Of a DNA stretch of 38,032 nt, positions 1 to 7,489 are shown one piece after another (position 1 is the stretch's first letter; each line of letters begins with the position of its first letter). A program made the position numbers and the translations under genes. This DNA comes from Bacteroidales bacterium. GTDB taxonomy: Bacteria > Bacteroidota > Bacteroidia > Bacteroidales > Muribaculaceae. The notes below the pieces were generated by a model. That model ran no database searches. It saw only the letters and a list, made by a program, of their open reading frames with translations, and had not been told where the DNA came from. The stretch covers positions 1 through 38,032 of the forward strand of contig CAAGDX010000017.1 in NCBI GenBank assembly GCA_900768685.1, in the 5' to 3' direction.

Positions 1-225
1 ACTCCATTCCACAACCACTATCGTCCACAATTCTACATCCGTACACTTGACGTAACCGGTGAAATCAGCCTTCCGGAAGGAGTTGATATGGTAATGCCTG
101 GTGACCACGTAGAAATCACTGTAGAACTCATCAACCCGGTTGCTTGCGATAAGGGTCTCCGTTTCGCAATCCGTGAAGGTGGTCGTACAGTAGGTTCAGG
201 ACAAATCACTGAAATCCTCGACTAA
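1..225 (+). CDS. tuf: Elongation factor Tu, C-terminal end (partial)
   Basis: Open from the first base in frame 1 and ending at TAA 223-225. The 74 visible residues are the C-terminal beta-barrel (domain 3) of EF-Tu, with the family-typical stretches FYIRTLDVTG, MVMPGDHVEI and the terminal RTVGSGQITEIL. EF-Tu carries aminoacyl-tRNA to the ribosome as a GTP complex in the cytoplasm. The GTPase domain lies outside the window. It is followed by a tRNA-Trp gene and secE-nusG, the usual bacterial order tuf-trnW-secE-nusG-rplK, which supports the assignment independently of the protein. Confidence 0.97.
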   Translation, partial: TPFHNHYRPQFYIRTLDVTGEISLPEGVDMVMPGDHVEITVELINPVACDKGLRFAIREGGRTVGSGQITEILD

Positions 226-253
226 ACAGGAATTTAGAAATACAATTTAATTC

Positions 254-279
254 AACCTCTGCAAGCAATTGCAGAGGTT
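254..279 (+). other. 11-bp RNA hairpin with GCAA tetraloop between tuf and tRNA-Trp
   Basis: Positions 254-264 pair perfectly with 269-279, leaving a GCAA loop of the GNRA type. No T-run follows, so it is not a classical intrinsic terminator. It sits 29 bases after the tuf stop and 4 bases before the tRNA. It probably caps the tuf mRNA 3' end or marks the tuf/tRNA processing point; this role is inferred. Confidence 0.6.
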
Positions 280-283
280 AAAC

Positions 284-356
284 ACGGGAATAGCTCAGTT
301 GGTAGAGCACTGGTCTCCAAAACCAGGTGTCGGGAGTTCGAGCCTCTCTTCCCGTG
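284..356 (+). tRNA. trnW: tRNA-Trp (anticodon CCA)
   Basis: The full cloverleaf can be folded by eye: acceptor ACGGGAA/TTCCCGT, U8-A9, D-arm GCTC-AGTTGGTA-GAGC, anticodon stem CTGGT/ACCAG with loop CTCCAAA (anticodon CCA at 317-319), a 5-base variable loop, T-arm GGGAG-TTCGAGC-CTCTC and discriminator G356. The 3' CCA is not encoded (CTA follows), so it must be added by tRNA nucleotidyltransferase. Its place between tuf and secE is the common bacterial arrangement. Confidence 0.97.
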
Positions 357-372
357 CTAAATTTATCTAAAT

Positions 373-564
373 ATGAAATCAGGAATACTTACGAATATTC
401 AAGAAGCATACGAAGAACTTCGTTATAAAACTTCTTGGCCAACACAGACTCAGTTAATCAAAAGCGCGATTATCGTGTTGATTGCTTCCGTTATTATCTC
501 TTTGATAATTTTCATCATGGACGTGCTTGTTAACGGTCTGATGCACTTTATTTATCCAATGTAA
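373..564 (+). CDS. secE: Preprotein translocase subunit SecE
   Basis: A 63-residue protein with a short amphipathic N-terminal half (EAYEELRYKTSWPTQTQLIK) and one hydrophobic helix at about residues 31-52, the minimal single-span SecE found in most bacteria. SecE clamps SecY in the SecYEG protein-export channel of the inner membrane. The W-P pair before the helix (TSWPT) is the characteristic SecE signature. It lies 16 bases after the tRNA and 27 bases before nusG, so secE-nusG are surely cotranscribed. Confidence 0.95.
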   Translation: MKSGILTNIQEAYEELRYKTSWPTQTQLIKSAIIVLIASVIISLIIFIMDVLVNGLMHFIYPM

Positions 565-591
565 GGTTAAATCAATCCTTTTCTGACTAAA

Positions 592-1254
592 ATGGCTGAA
601 ATTGACAACAACATTGAAGAAACAGTGACTCCTTCGCCTGCACAGGGTGAGGGTGTGTCTGCTTCATCACAGTCTTCCGTGGCTACGCATCACATTGCCC
701 CGAAATCCGGTCGCAAGAGTGCGTGGTACGTGCTTCGTGCCATTTCCGGCAAGGAAGCAAAAGTCAAAGAGGTGCTTGATGCCGCAATCCGTAACACAGA
801 CCTTGGCGATTTCGTCTTCCAGGTGCTTATACCAACGGAAAAGGTCGTTGCCGTAAAAAACGGCAAGAAGGTGATAAAGGAGAAAAACCTTTATTCCGGT
901 TACGTGTTTGTAGAAGCGGACTTGACAGGCGAAGTAATCCATGAGTTGACAAACACAACGAATGTGATAGACTTCCTGAAAGGTCGCGGAAAAGAGGCAA
1001 AACCTGAACCACTGCGCGAAAGCGAAGTGATGAGAATGCTGGGTACGGCAGACGAGATTAACGAAAATGCTGATGGCGAGGTAAACGACTACATGGTAGG
1101 CGAAACCGTCAAAGTAAACGACGGACCTTTCAAAGGCTTTAACGGTGAAATCGAGGAAGTCTATCCGGAAAAGAAGAAACTTAGAGTGATGGTGAAGATT
1201 TTCGGTAGAAAAACTCCACTTGAATTGGACAATTCGCAAGTAGAACGAGAATAA
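592..1254 (+). CDS. nusG: Transcription termination/antitermination protein NusG
   Basis: The NGN domain begins at about residue 44 (AWYVLRAISGKEAKVKEVL) and is followed by a C-terminal KOW domain at about residues 165-220 (VGETVKVNDGPFKGFNGEIE). NusG binds RNA polymerase across the cleft, suppresses pausing and couples transcription to ribosomes or Rho. At 220 residues it is longer than the roughly 180 usual for NusG. The excess is a Ser/Thr/Pro/Glu-rich N-terminal tail of about 43 residues with no other ATG inside it, so the start at 592 looks genuine unless a non-ATG internal start is used. It follows secE as usual. Confidence 0.96.
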   Translation: MAEIDNNIEETVTPSPAQGEGVSASSQSSVATHHIAPKSGRKSAWYVLRAISGKEAKVKEVLDAAIRNTDLGDFVFQVLIPTEKVVAVKNGKKVIKEKNLYSGYVFVEADLTGEVIHELTNTTNVIDFLKGRGKEAKPEPLRESEVMRMLGTADEINENADGEVNDYMVGETVKVNDGPFKGFNGEIEEVYPEKKKLRVMVKIFGRKTPLELDNSQVERE

Positions 1255-1344
1255 GCCGAGGAAACCTGTTGAATGTTACGCTTCAGGCTCTAACACTTAA
1301 ACTCACTGATGTAAAAACAAATTAATTAATAAAGTTTTAACAAA

Positions 1345-1788
1345 ATGGCTAAAGAAATTGCTGGACAGATCAAATTGCAAATAAAAGGTGGCGCAGCAAA
1401 CCCTTCACCACCAGTTGGTCCTGCCTTAGGTTCTAAGGGTATCAACATTATGGAATTTTGCAAGCAGTTCAATGCCCGCACTCAAGACAAAGCCGGCAAA
1501 ATTCTCCCGGTAGTAATCACATACTACACAGATAAGAGTTTTGACTTTGTTGTAAAGACCCCACCTGTAGCAATTCAGCTTCTTGAAGCTGCAAAAGTAA
1601 AAAGCGGTTCTGCACAACCAAACCGTAATAAAGTTGCACAAGTGACTTGGGAACAAGTGAAGGCTATTGCTGAAGACAAAATGCCTGATTTGAACTGTTT
1701 TACCTTGAAATCGGCAATGACAATGGTTGCCGGTACAGCCAGAAGTATGGGTATCACCGTAAATGGAGCATTCCCTGAATTAAACTAA
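1345..1788 (+). CDS. rplK: 50S ribosomal protein L11
   Basis: 147 residues, the normal L11 length. It opens with the glycine/proline-rich N-terminal domain (GGAANPSPPVGPALGSKGIN) and ends with the RNA-binding C-terminal domain (ARSMGITVNG). L11 shapes the GTPase-associated centre on 23S rRNA, the landing site for elongation factors and stringent factor. It sits 90 bases after nusG in an untranslated spacer where L1 leader autoregulation could act, although I could not fold a convincing L1 site. rplA follows after 16 bases. Confidence 0.97.
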   Translation: MAKEIAGQIKLQIKGGAANPSPPVGPALGSKGINIMEFCKQFNARTQDKAGKILPVVITYYTDKSFDFVVKTPPVAIQLLEAAKVKSGSAQPNRNKVAQVTWEQVKAIAEDKMPDLNCFTLKSAMTMVAGTARSMGITVNGAFPELN

Positions 1789-1804
1789 AAAACTTCAATT
1801 GACA

Positions 1805-2500
1805 ATGAGTAAACTTACAAAAAATCAAAAGTTGGCTGTTGCAAAGATTGAGGCTGGGAAGACTTACACTCTTGCGGAAGCTGTAGAAAAAGTGAAAGAA
1901 ATGACTTTCACTAAATTTGATGCATCGCTTGATATTGATGTGCGTCTTGGCGTTGATCCCCGTAAGGCTAACCAAATGGTGCGTGGTGTTGTAACACTCC
2001 CCCACGGAACAGGTAAGCAGGTAAGAGTTCTCGTATTATGTTCTTCTGATGCTGAGGCTGGTGCTAAGGCAGCAGGAGCGGACTATGTAGGACTTGATGA
2101 ATATATTGAGAAGATAAAGGGCGGTTGGACTGATGTTGACGTAATCATCACACAACCTGCAATCATGGGTAAAATAGGTGCTTTAGGCCGTATTCTCGGT
2201 CCTCGTGGTTTGATGCCAAACCCAAAGAGCGGCACAGTTACTCCGGATGTTGCAAAGGCTGTAGAAGAAGTCAAGAAAGGTAAAATCGACTTTAAGGTAG
2301 ATAAAAACGGTATTGTTCACTCATCAATCGGTAAAGTGTCTTTCACAGCCGACAAAATGCGTGAAAATGCAAAAGAATTTATCGCAACCCTCATTAAACT
2401 CAAACCGGCAACGGCAAAAGGAACCTATATTAAGAGCATTTATCTCTCAAGCACTATGAGTCCCAGTGTCAAGGTTGACGTTAAGTCAGTAGATGAATAA
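1805..2500 (+). CDS. rplA: 50S ribosomal protein L1
   Basis: 231 residues when started at ATG 1805. The frame is open to a TTG at 1799, but ATG followed by SKLTKNQK is the normal L1 beginning. L1 binds 23S rRNA at the mobile L1 stalk and helps release deacylated tRNA from the E site; in many bacteria it also represses its own L11-L1 mRNA. Recognisable stretches are GRILGPRGLMPNPKSGTV in the middle and the C-terminal SIYLSSTMSPSVKV. It lies within the rplKAJL ribosomal stalk operon. Confidence 0.96.
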   Translation: MSKLTKNQKLAVAKIEAGKTYTLAEAVEKVKEMTFTKFDASLDIDVRLGVDPRKANQMVRGVVTLPHGTGKQVRVLVLCSSDAEAGAKAAGADYVGLDEYIEKIKGGWTDVDVIITQPAIMGKIGALGRILGPRGLMPNPKSGTVTPDVAKAVEEVKKGKIDFKVDKNGIVHSSIGKVSFTADKMRENAKEFIATLIKLKPATAKGTYIKSIYLSSTMSPSVKVDVKSVDE

Positions 2501-2520
2501 TCCTAAAAACTGAAGGCAAG

Positions 2521-3042
2521 ATGAAAAAAGAAGATAAAGGCATTATTATAGAGAAAATTGCTGCTACGCTCAAAGAGTACAGCTGTTTTTACCTTGCAGA
2601 GACAGCGGGTCTTGATGCAGAAGCTACAAGTGCCCTCCGTCGTGCTTGCTTTGCAGATGGAATTAAGTTGATGGTAGTGAAGAACACTCTTCTTCACAAA
2701 GCACTGGAATCACTTGAAGGTGACTACAGTGAACTTTACCCAACCCTCAAGGGTTCAACTTCAATCCTTTTCAGCAATGTAGGCAACGCTCCCGCAAAGC
2801 TCCTTAAGAAAGTTACAGAAAAGGACGCTGTTCTCCCACGTTTCAAAGCTGCATACGTTGAGGAAACTATATATGTTGGTGAAAACCAGCTCGAAACCTT
2901 GTCTCACATCAAGAGCAAGAACGAACTCATCGCCGACGTTATCGCACTCCTCCAGTCACCTGCGAAGAATGTTGTTTCCGCACTTACTTCAGGTGGTACA
3001 AAACTGCACGGCATCTTAGAAACACTTTCAAACAAAGAATAA
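2521..3042 (+). CDS. rplJ: 50S ribosomal protein L10
   Basis: 173 residues, typical of L10. The N-terminal RNA-binding domain contains VVKNTLLHKAL, and a C-terminal helix carries the L7/L12 dimers. L10 is the base of the ribosomal stalk. Only 20 bases separate it from rplA and 39 from rplL. That leaves no room for the long L10 leader known from enterobacteria, so autoregulation, if present, must work differently here (inference). Confidence 0.97.
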   Translation: MKKEDKGIIIEKIAATLKEYSCFYLAETAGLDAEATSALRRACFADGIKLMVVKNTLLHKALESLEGDYSELYPTLKGSTSILFSNVGNAPAKLLKKVTEKDAVLPRFKAAYVEETIYVGENQLETLSHIKSKNELIADVIALLQSPAKNVVSALTSGGTKLHGILETLSNKE

Positions 3043-3081
3043 AATAAAAACAGAAAAAATAATTTAAAAAACAATACTAAA

Positions 3082-3456
3082 ATGGCAGATTTAAAAGCTT
3101 TTGCAGAACAACTCGTTAATCTTACCGTTAAAGAAGTTAACGAACTCGCTCAAATCCTCAAAGAAGAATACGGTATCGAACCTGCTGCTGCTGCAGTTGC
3201 AGTAGCTGCCGGACCTGCTGCTGCAGGTGCCGCTGAAGAAGAAAAATCATCTTTCGATGTTATCCTCAAATCAGCAGGTGCTGCTAAACTCGCAGTTGTA
3301 AAACTCGTTAAAGAACTCACAGGTCTTGGCTTGAAAGAAGCTAAAGAACTCGTTGACAACGCTCCAAGCGCTATCAAAGAAGGTCTTGCTAAAGCTGACG
3401 CTGAAGGTCTCAAAAAACAACTCGAAGAGGCTGGAGCTGAAGTTGAACTTAAATAA
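3082..3456 (+). CDS. rplL: 50S ribosomal protein L7/L12
   Basis: 124 residues. An N-terminal dimerisation domain is followed by an alanine/glycine-rich hinge at about residues 34-52 and a C-terminal factor-binding domain with KLAVVKLVKELTGLGLKEAK. Multiple copies on L10 recruit translation GTPases. Codon use is strongly biased, as expected for a highly expressed protein. It is followed by an intrinsic terminator-like hairpin before rpoB, consistent with more L7/L12 than RNA polymerase being needed. Confidence 0.97.
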   Translation: MADLKAFAEQLVNLTVKEVNELAQILKEEYGIEPAAAAVAVAAGPAAAGAAEEEKSSFDVILKSAGAAKLAVVKLVKELTGLGLKEAKELVDNAPSAIKEGLAKADAEGLKKQLEEAGAEVELK

Positions 3457-3480
3457 TATAGCCTGATTCTCAGGCTCTTA

Positions 3481-3519
3481 GGTTAAGAATCTCCTTATCC
3501 GAAGATTCTTAACCTTTTT
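3481..3519 (+). terminator. Intrinsic terminator/attenuator between rplL and rpoB
   Basis: A perfect 12-bp stem (3481-3492 with 3503-3514, GGTTAAGAATCT/AGATTCTTAACC), a 10-base loop and T5. It begins 25 bases after the rplL stop and lies 42 bases upstream of rpoB. Partial termination here would lower rpoBC expression relative to the stalk proteins, as known for the rplL-rpoB spacer in Escherichia coli. Confidence 0.8.
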
Positions 3520-3560
3520 GTGTAAAAATCCATTTGAGTTCACTTTAACTATTTTTTTCA

Positions 3561-6500
3561 ATGTCAGATACTTCAGTAAAACCCCGTATTAATTTCGCTT
3601 CGGTAAAGAATCCGCTTCCTTACCCCGATTTTCTTGAGGTGCAGTTGAAGTCTTTCCGCGACTTCTTACAACTTGACACTCCACCGGAAAAACGTAATAA
3701 CGAGGGACTTTACAAGGTGTTCGCAGAAAATTTCCCAATTGCGGACACTCGTAATAACTTTGTCCTTGAGTTTCTGGACTATTATATCGAGCCACCTCGC
3801 TATACTATTGAAGAGTGTCTTGAACGCGGACTTACTTACAGCGTACCTCTCAAAGCCAAGTTAAAATTATACTGCACCGACCCGGATCATGAAGATTTTG
3901 ACCCGGTAATCCAAGATGTGTTCTTAGGTGCTATCCCTTACATGACGGAAAAGGGTACTTTCGTCATAAATGGTGCAGAACGTGTAGTTGTGTCACAGCT
4001 TCACCGTTCACCCGGTGTTTTCTTCGGACAAAGCACACATGCTAACGGTACTAAACTGTATTCAGCACGTATTATCCCGTTCCGCGGCTCTTGGATTGAG
4101 TTTGCTACGGATATCAACAACGTGATGTATGCTTACATAGACCGTAAGAAGAAATTGCCTGTAACGACACTTCTGCGTGCTATAGGACTTGAAAGCGATA
4201 AAGATATTATTGAAATTTTCGGACTTGCCGAAGAAATCAAGGTTAACAAGACAAACCTCAAGAAGGCTGTGGGCAGAAAACTCGCTGCTCGCGTTCTCCG
4301 TTCTTGGGTTGAGGATTTCGTTGATGAAGATACCGGCGAAGTAGCATCAATTGAACGTAATGAAGTGGTTCTCGACCGTGAGACCGTCATTCGGGAAGAA
4401 GACATTGACCTTATTCTCGAGTCCGGCGTACAAAATATCCTTCTCCACAAGGAAGACGCCAACTCTACGGATTATTCCATTATCTTCAACACTCTCCAAA
4501 AAGATACCTCTAACTCTGAAAAAGAGGCTATTCAATATATCTATCGTCAGCTCCGTAATGCGGAACCGCCTGACGATGCTTCCGCTCGTGAGGTTATCAC
4601 GAACTTGTTCTTCTCTGAAAAGCGTTACGACCTCGGTGAAGTTGGTCGTTACCGCATCAATAAGAAACTTGAACTCACTATCCCTATGGAAGTCAAGGTT
4701 CTTACCAAGGAAGACATCGTGGCTATCATCAAGTACCTCATTGAGCTTATTAACTCTAAAACAGACGTTGACGATATCGACCACTTGAGCAACCGTCGTG
4801 TACGCACCGTAGGCGAGCAGCTTTATCAGCAGTTTGCCGTTGGTCTTGCTCGTATGTCACGCACAATCCGTGAACGTATGAACGTTCGCGATAACGAAGT
4901 GTTCACTCCGATAGAACTTATCAACGCGAAGACTGTTTCTTCCGTTATCAATACGTTCTTCGGCACAAACGCTCTGTCACAGTTTATGGACCAGACAAAC
5001 CCGCTGGCTGAAATCACTCACAAACGCCGTATGTCCGCTCTCGGTCCCGGCGGTCTTTCTCGTGAGCGTGCAGGTTTCGAGGTTCGTGACGTACACTATA
5101 CTCACTATGGTCGTCTTTGCCCGATTGAAACACCGGAAGGTCCGAACATTGGTCTTATTTCTTCACTCTGCGTGTATGCGAAGATTAATGACCTCGGATT
5201 TATTGAAACTCCTTACCGTGTGGTTGAAAATGCAAAGGTAAACCTCAATAACGATGAGGTGATTTACCTTGCAGCAGAAATTGAAGAAGGCAAAGTTATC
5301 GCTCAGGGTAACGCTCCTCTGAATCCGGACGGAACGTTTATCCGTGAAAAAGTAAAAGCACGTCTTGATGCCGACTTCCCTGTGGTAACACCGGGCGAAG
5401 TTCAGCTTATGGACGTGTCTCCAACACAGATTGCTTCTATCGCTGCATCACTCATTCCATTCCTTGAACACGACGACGCGAACCGTGCATTGATGGGTTC
5501 AAACATGATGCGTCAGGCAGTGCCTTTGATGCGTTCAGAGGCTCCTATCGTGGGTACGGGACTTGAAGGACAACTTATCCGTGACAGCCGTACTCAGATT
5601 ACTGCAGAAGGCAGTGGTGTGATAGAATTTGTTGACGCAACTACTATCCGCATCCGCTACGACCGCACGGAAGAAGAAAACTTCGTGGCATTTGAAGATG
5701 CAGTGAAAGAATACAAAATACCTAAATTCCGCAAGACTAACCAGAGCACTACTATCGACCTCCGTCCTATCTGCAACAAAGGTCAGAGAGTGAAAGAAGG
5801 TGATATCCTCACGGAAGGTTACTCTACGGAAAACGGCGAACTCGCACTCGGACGTAACCTCAAGGTGGCATTCATGCCGTGGAAGGGTTACAACTATGAG
5901 GACGCTATCGTGCTGAACGAGCGTATGGTACGCGAAGATATCCTTACTTCCGTACACGTTGACGAATACAGCCTTGAAGTACGCGAAACAAAACGCGGTA
6001 TGGAAGAACTTACTTCCGATATTCCTAACGTGAGCGAAGATGCCACTAAGGACCTTGACGAACGCGGTATTATCCGTGTCGGTGCACACGTTGTGCCGGG
6101 CGATATCCTTATCGGTAAAATCACTCCTAAAGGCGAGTCTGACCCGACTCCGGAAGAAAAACTCCTCCGTGCTATCTTCGGTGACAAGGCTGGTGACGTG
6201 AAAGACGCTTCTCTCAAGGCTACTCCTTCACTCAAGGGTGTGGTTATCGGCACAGACCTCTTCTCTCGTGCTGTAAAAACTACTTCTCGCCGCACTACGG
6301 ACCAAAGACTTCCAAAACTTGACGAAGAATATGAAGCTAAACAAGCAGACCTCAAGGCTATCCTCGTGGATAAACTTTTGGTGCTCACAAAAGGCTTACC
6401 TTCACAGGGCGTGAAAGACTTCCTCGGTGACGATGTAGTTGCAAAAGGCGAAGCATTTGAAAAGGATAAACTCCTTTCTATCAACTTTGACACCATCAAC

Positions 6501-7373
6501 CACAGCAAATGGACTGCAGACGAACATAAAAATGACCTTATTTCACGCACTATCGTGAACTATCTCCGCAAGTCCAAAGAAATTGAAGCTGAACTCCGCC
6601 GCAAGAAATTCGACATCTCTATCGGTGACGAACTTCCAACGGGAATTATGCAAATGGCAAAAGTTTATATTGCCAAGAAGCGTAAAATCAGCGTAGGTGA
6701 CAAGATGGCAGGTCGTCACGGTAACAAAGGTATCGTTTCCCGCATCGTCCGTCAGGAAGATATGCCATTCTTGGAAGACGGTACTCCTGTGGATATCTGT
6801 CTTAACCCGCTGGGTGTGCCTTCACGTATGAACCTCGGTCAGATTTTCGAGACTGTACTCGGCTGGGCAGGTCGCGAACTTGGAGAAAAATTTGCTACTC
6901 CGATTTTCGACGGTGCTACGCTTGATGACCTTAACGAATGGACAGACAAGGCAGGACTCCCGCGTTACGGTAAGACTTATCTCTACGATGGCGGTACAGG
7001 TGAACGCTTCGACCAGCCGGCAACAGTGGGTGTAATCTACATGTTGAAACTCGGCCACATGGTTGAAGACAAGATGCACGCCCGCAGTATCGGTCCGTAC
7101 TCACTCATAACTCAGCAGCCACTTGGTGGTAAAGCACAGTTTGGTGGTCAGCGTTTCGGAGAAATGGAAGTTTGGGCACTCGAAGCTTTCGGTGCCGCTC
7201 ACATCCTCCAGGAAATCCTTACTATCAAGAGTGACGACGTTACAGGTCGTAGCAAGGCATACGAAGCTATCGTCAAAGGTGACCCGATGCCACCTGCAGG
7301 AATACCTGAATCACTCAACGTACTCCTCCACGAACTTCGCGGTCTTGGCTTGAGCCTCCACCTTGAAAATTAA
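3561..7373 (+). CDS. rpoB: DNA-directed RNA polymerase subunit beta
   Basis: 1270 residues, full length for Bacteroidota. This is the large catalytic subunit of RNA polymerase. The rifampicin pocket is intact at about residues 466-500 (LSQFMDQTNPLAEITHKRR, then MSALGPGGLSRERAG), with the Asp, His and Ser positions that commonly mutate to resistance all in their sensitive state. Further C-terminal signatures are SVGDKMAGRHGNKG and the end region QFGGQRFGEMEVWALEA, the clamp-connecting segment. It is followed 116 bases later by rpoC, with a stable hairpin in the spacer. Confidence 0.98.
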   Translation: MSDTSVKPRINFASVKNPLPYPDFLEVQLKSFRDFLQLDTPPEKRNNEGLYKVFAENFPIADTRNNFVLEFLDYYIEPPRYTIEECLERGLTYSVPLKAKLKLYCTDPDHEDFDPVIQDVFLGAIPYMTEKGTFVINGAERVVVSQLHRSPGVFFGQSTHANGTKLYSARIIPFRGSWIEFATDINNVMYAYIDRKKKLPVTTLLRAIGLESDKDIIEIFGLAEEIKVNKTNLKKAVGRKLAARVLRSWVEDFVDEDTGEVASIERNEVVLDRETVIREEDIDLILESGVQNILLHKEDANSTDYSIIFNTLQKDTSNSEKEAIQYIYRQLRNAEPPDDASAREVITNLFFSEKRYDLGEVGRYRINKKLELTIPMEVKVLTKEDIVAIIKYLIELINSKTDVDDIDHLSNRRVRTVGEQLYQQFAVGLARMSRTIRERMNVRDNEVFTPIELINAKTVSSVINTFFGTNALSQFMDQTNPLAEITHKRRMSALGPGGLSRERAGFEVRDVHYTHYGRLCPIETPEGPNIGLISSLCVYAKINDLGFIETPYRVVENAKVNLNNDEVIYLAAEIEEGKVIAQGNAPLNPDGTFIREKVKARLDADFPVVTPGEVQLMDVSPTQIASIAASLIPFLEHDDANRALMGSNMMRQAVPLMRSEAPIVGTGLEGQLIRDSRTQITAEGSGVIEFVDATTIRIRYDRTEEENFVAFEDAVKEYKIPKFRKTNQSTTIDLRPICNKGQRVKEGDILTEGYSTENGELALGRNLKVAFMPWKGYNYEDAIVLNERMVREDILTSVHVDEYSLEVRETKRGMEELTSDIPNVSEDATKDLDERGIIRVGAHVVPGDILIGKITPKGESDPTPEEKLLRAIFGDKAGDVKDASLKATPSLKGVVIGTDLFSRAVKTTSRRTTDQRLPKLDEEYEAKQADLKAILVDKLLVLTKGLPSQGVKDFLGDDVVAKGEAFEKDKLLSINFDTINHSKWTADEHKNDLISRTIVNYLRKSKEIEAELRRKKFDISIGDELPTGIMQMAKVYIAKKRKISVGDKMAGRHGNKGIVSRIVRQEDMPFLEDGTPVDICLNPLGVPSRMNLGQIFETVLGWAGRELGEKFATPIFDGATLDDLNEWTDKAGLPRYGKTYLYDGGTGERFDQPATVGVIYMLKLGHMVEDKMHARSIGPYSLITQQPLGGKAQFGGQRFGEMEVWALEAFGAAHILQEILTIKSDDVTGRSKAYEAIVKGDPMPPAGIPESLNVLLHELRGLGLSLHLEN

Positions 7374-7415
7374 TTCCGGGAGATAATCCTATTATCGAAA
7401 AAAGCATAGGAAGAA

Positions 7416-7449
7416 CCCCGACGACAGACGTCAAAATCTGTCATCGGGG
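7416..7449 (+). other. Stable hairpin in the rpoB-rpoC spacer
   Basis: Positions 7416-7428 (CCCCGACGACAGA) pair with 7437-7449 (TCTGTCATCGGGG) with a single C-A mismatch, leaving an 8-base loop. There is no T-run, so it should not terminate transcription efficiently. It could be an RNase processing or mRNA-stability element separating the two polymerase cistrons; this function is inferred. Confidence 0.6.
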
Positions 7450-7489
7450 CGACTCCTCAAAAAACGAAAATACTTTTTTACAACACAAT

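Noticed and set aside
667..1239. Long - strand open frame opposite nusG
   Set aside because: Antisense shadow of nusG with no recognisable domain; the + strand protein is clearly NusG.
1255..1344. L1-binding autoregulatory site or separate promoter before rplK
   Set aside because: No TAnnTTTG box and no convincing fold resembling the 23S rRNA L1 site could be drawn by eye.
5894..6550. - strand open frame of 218 codons opposite rpoB
   Set aside because: Serine/arginine-rich antisense shadow of rpoB.
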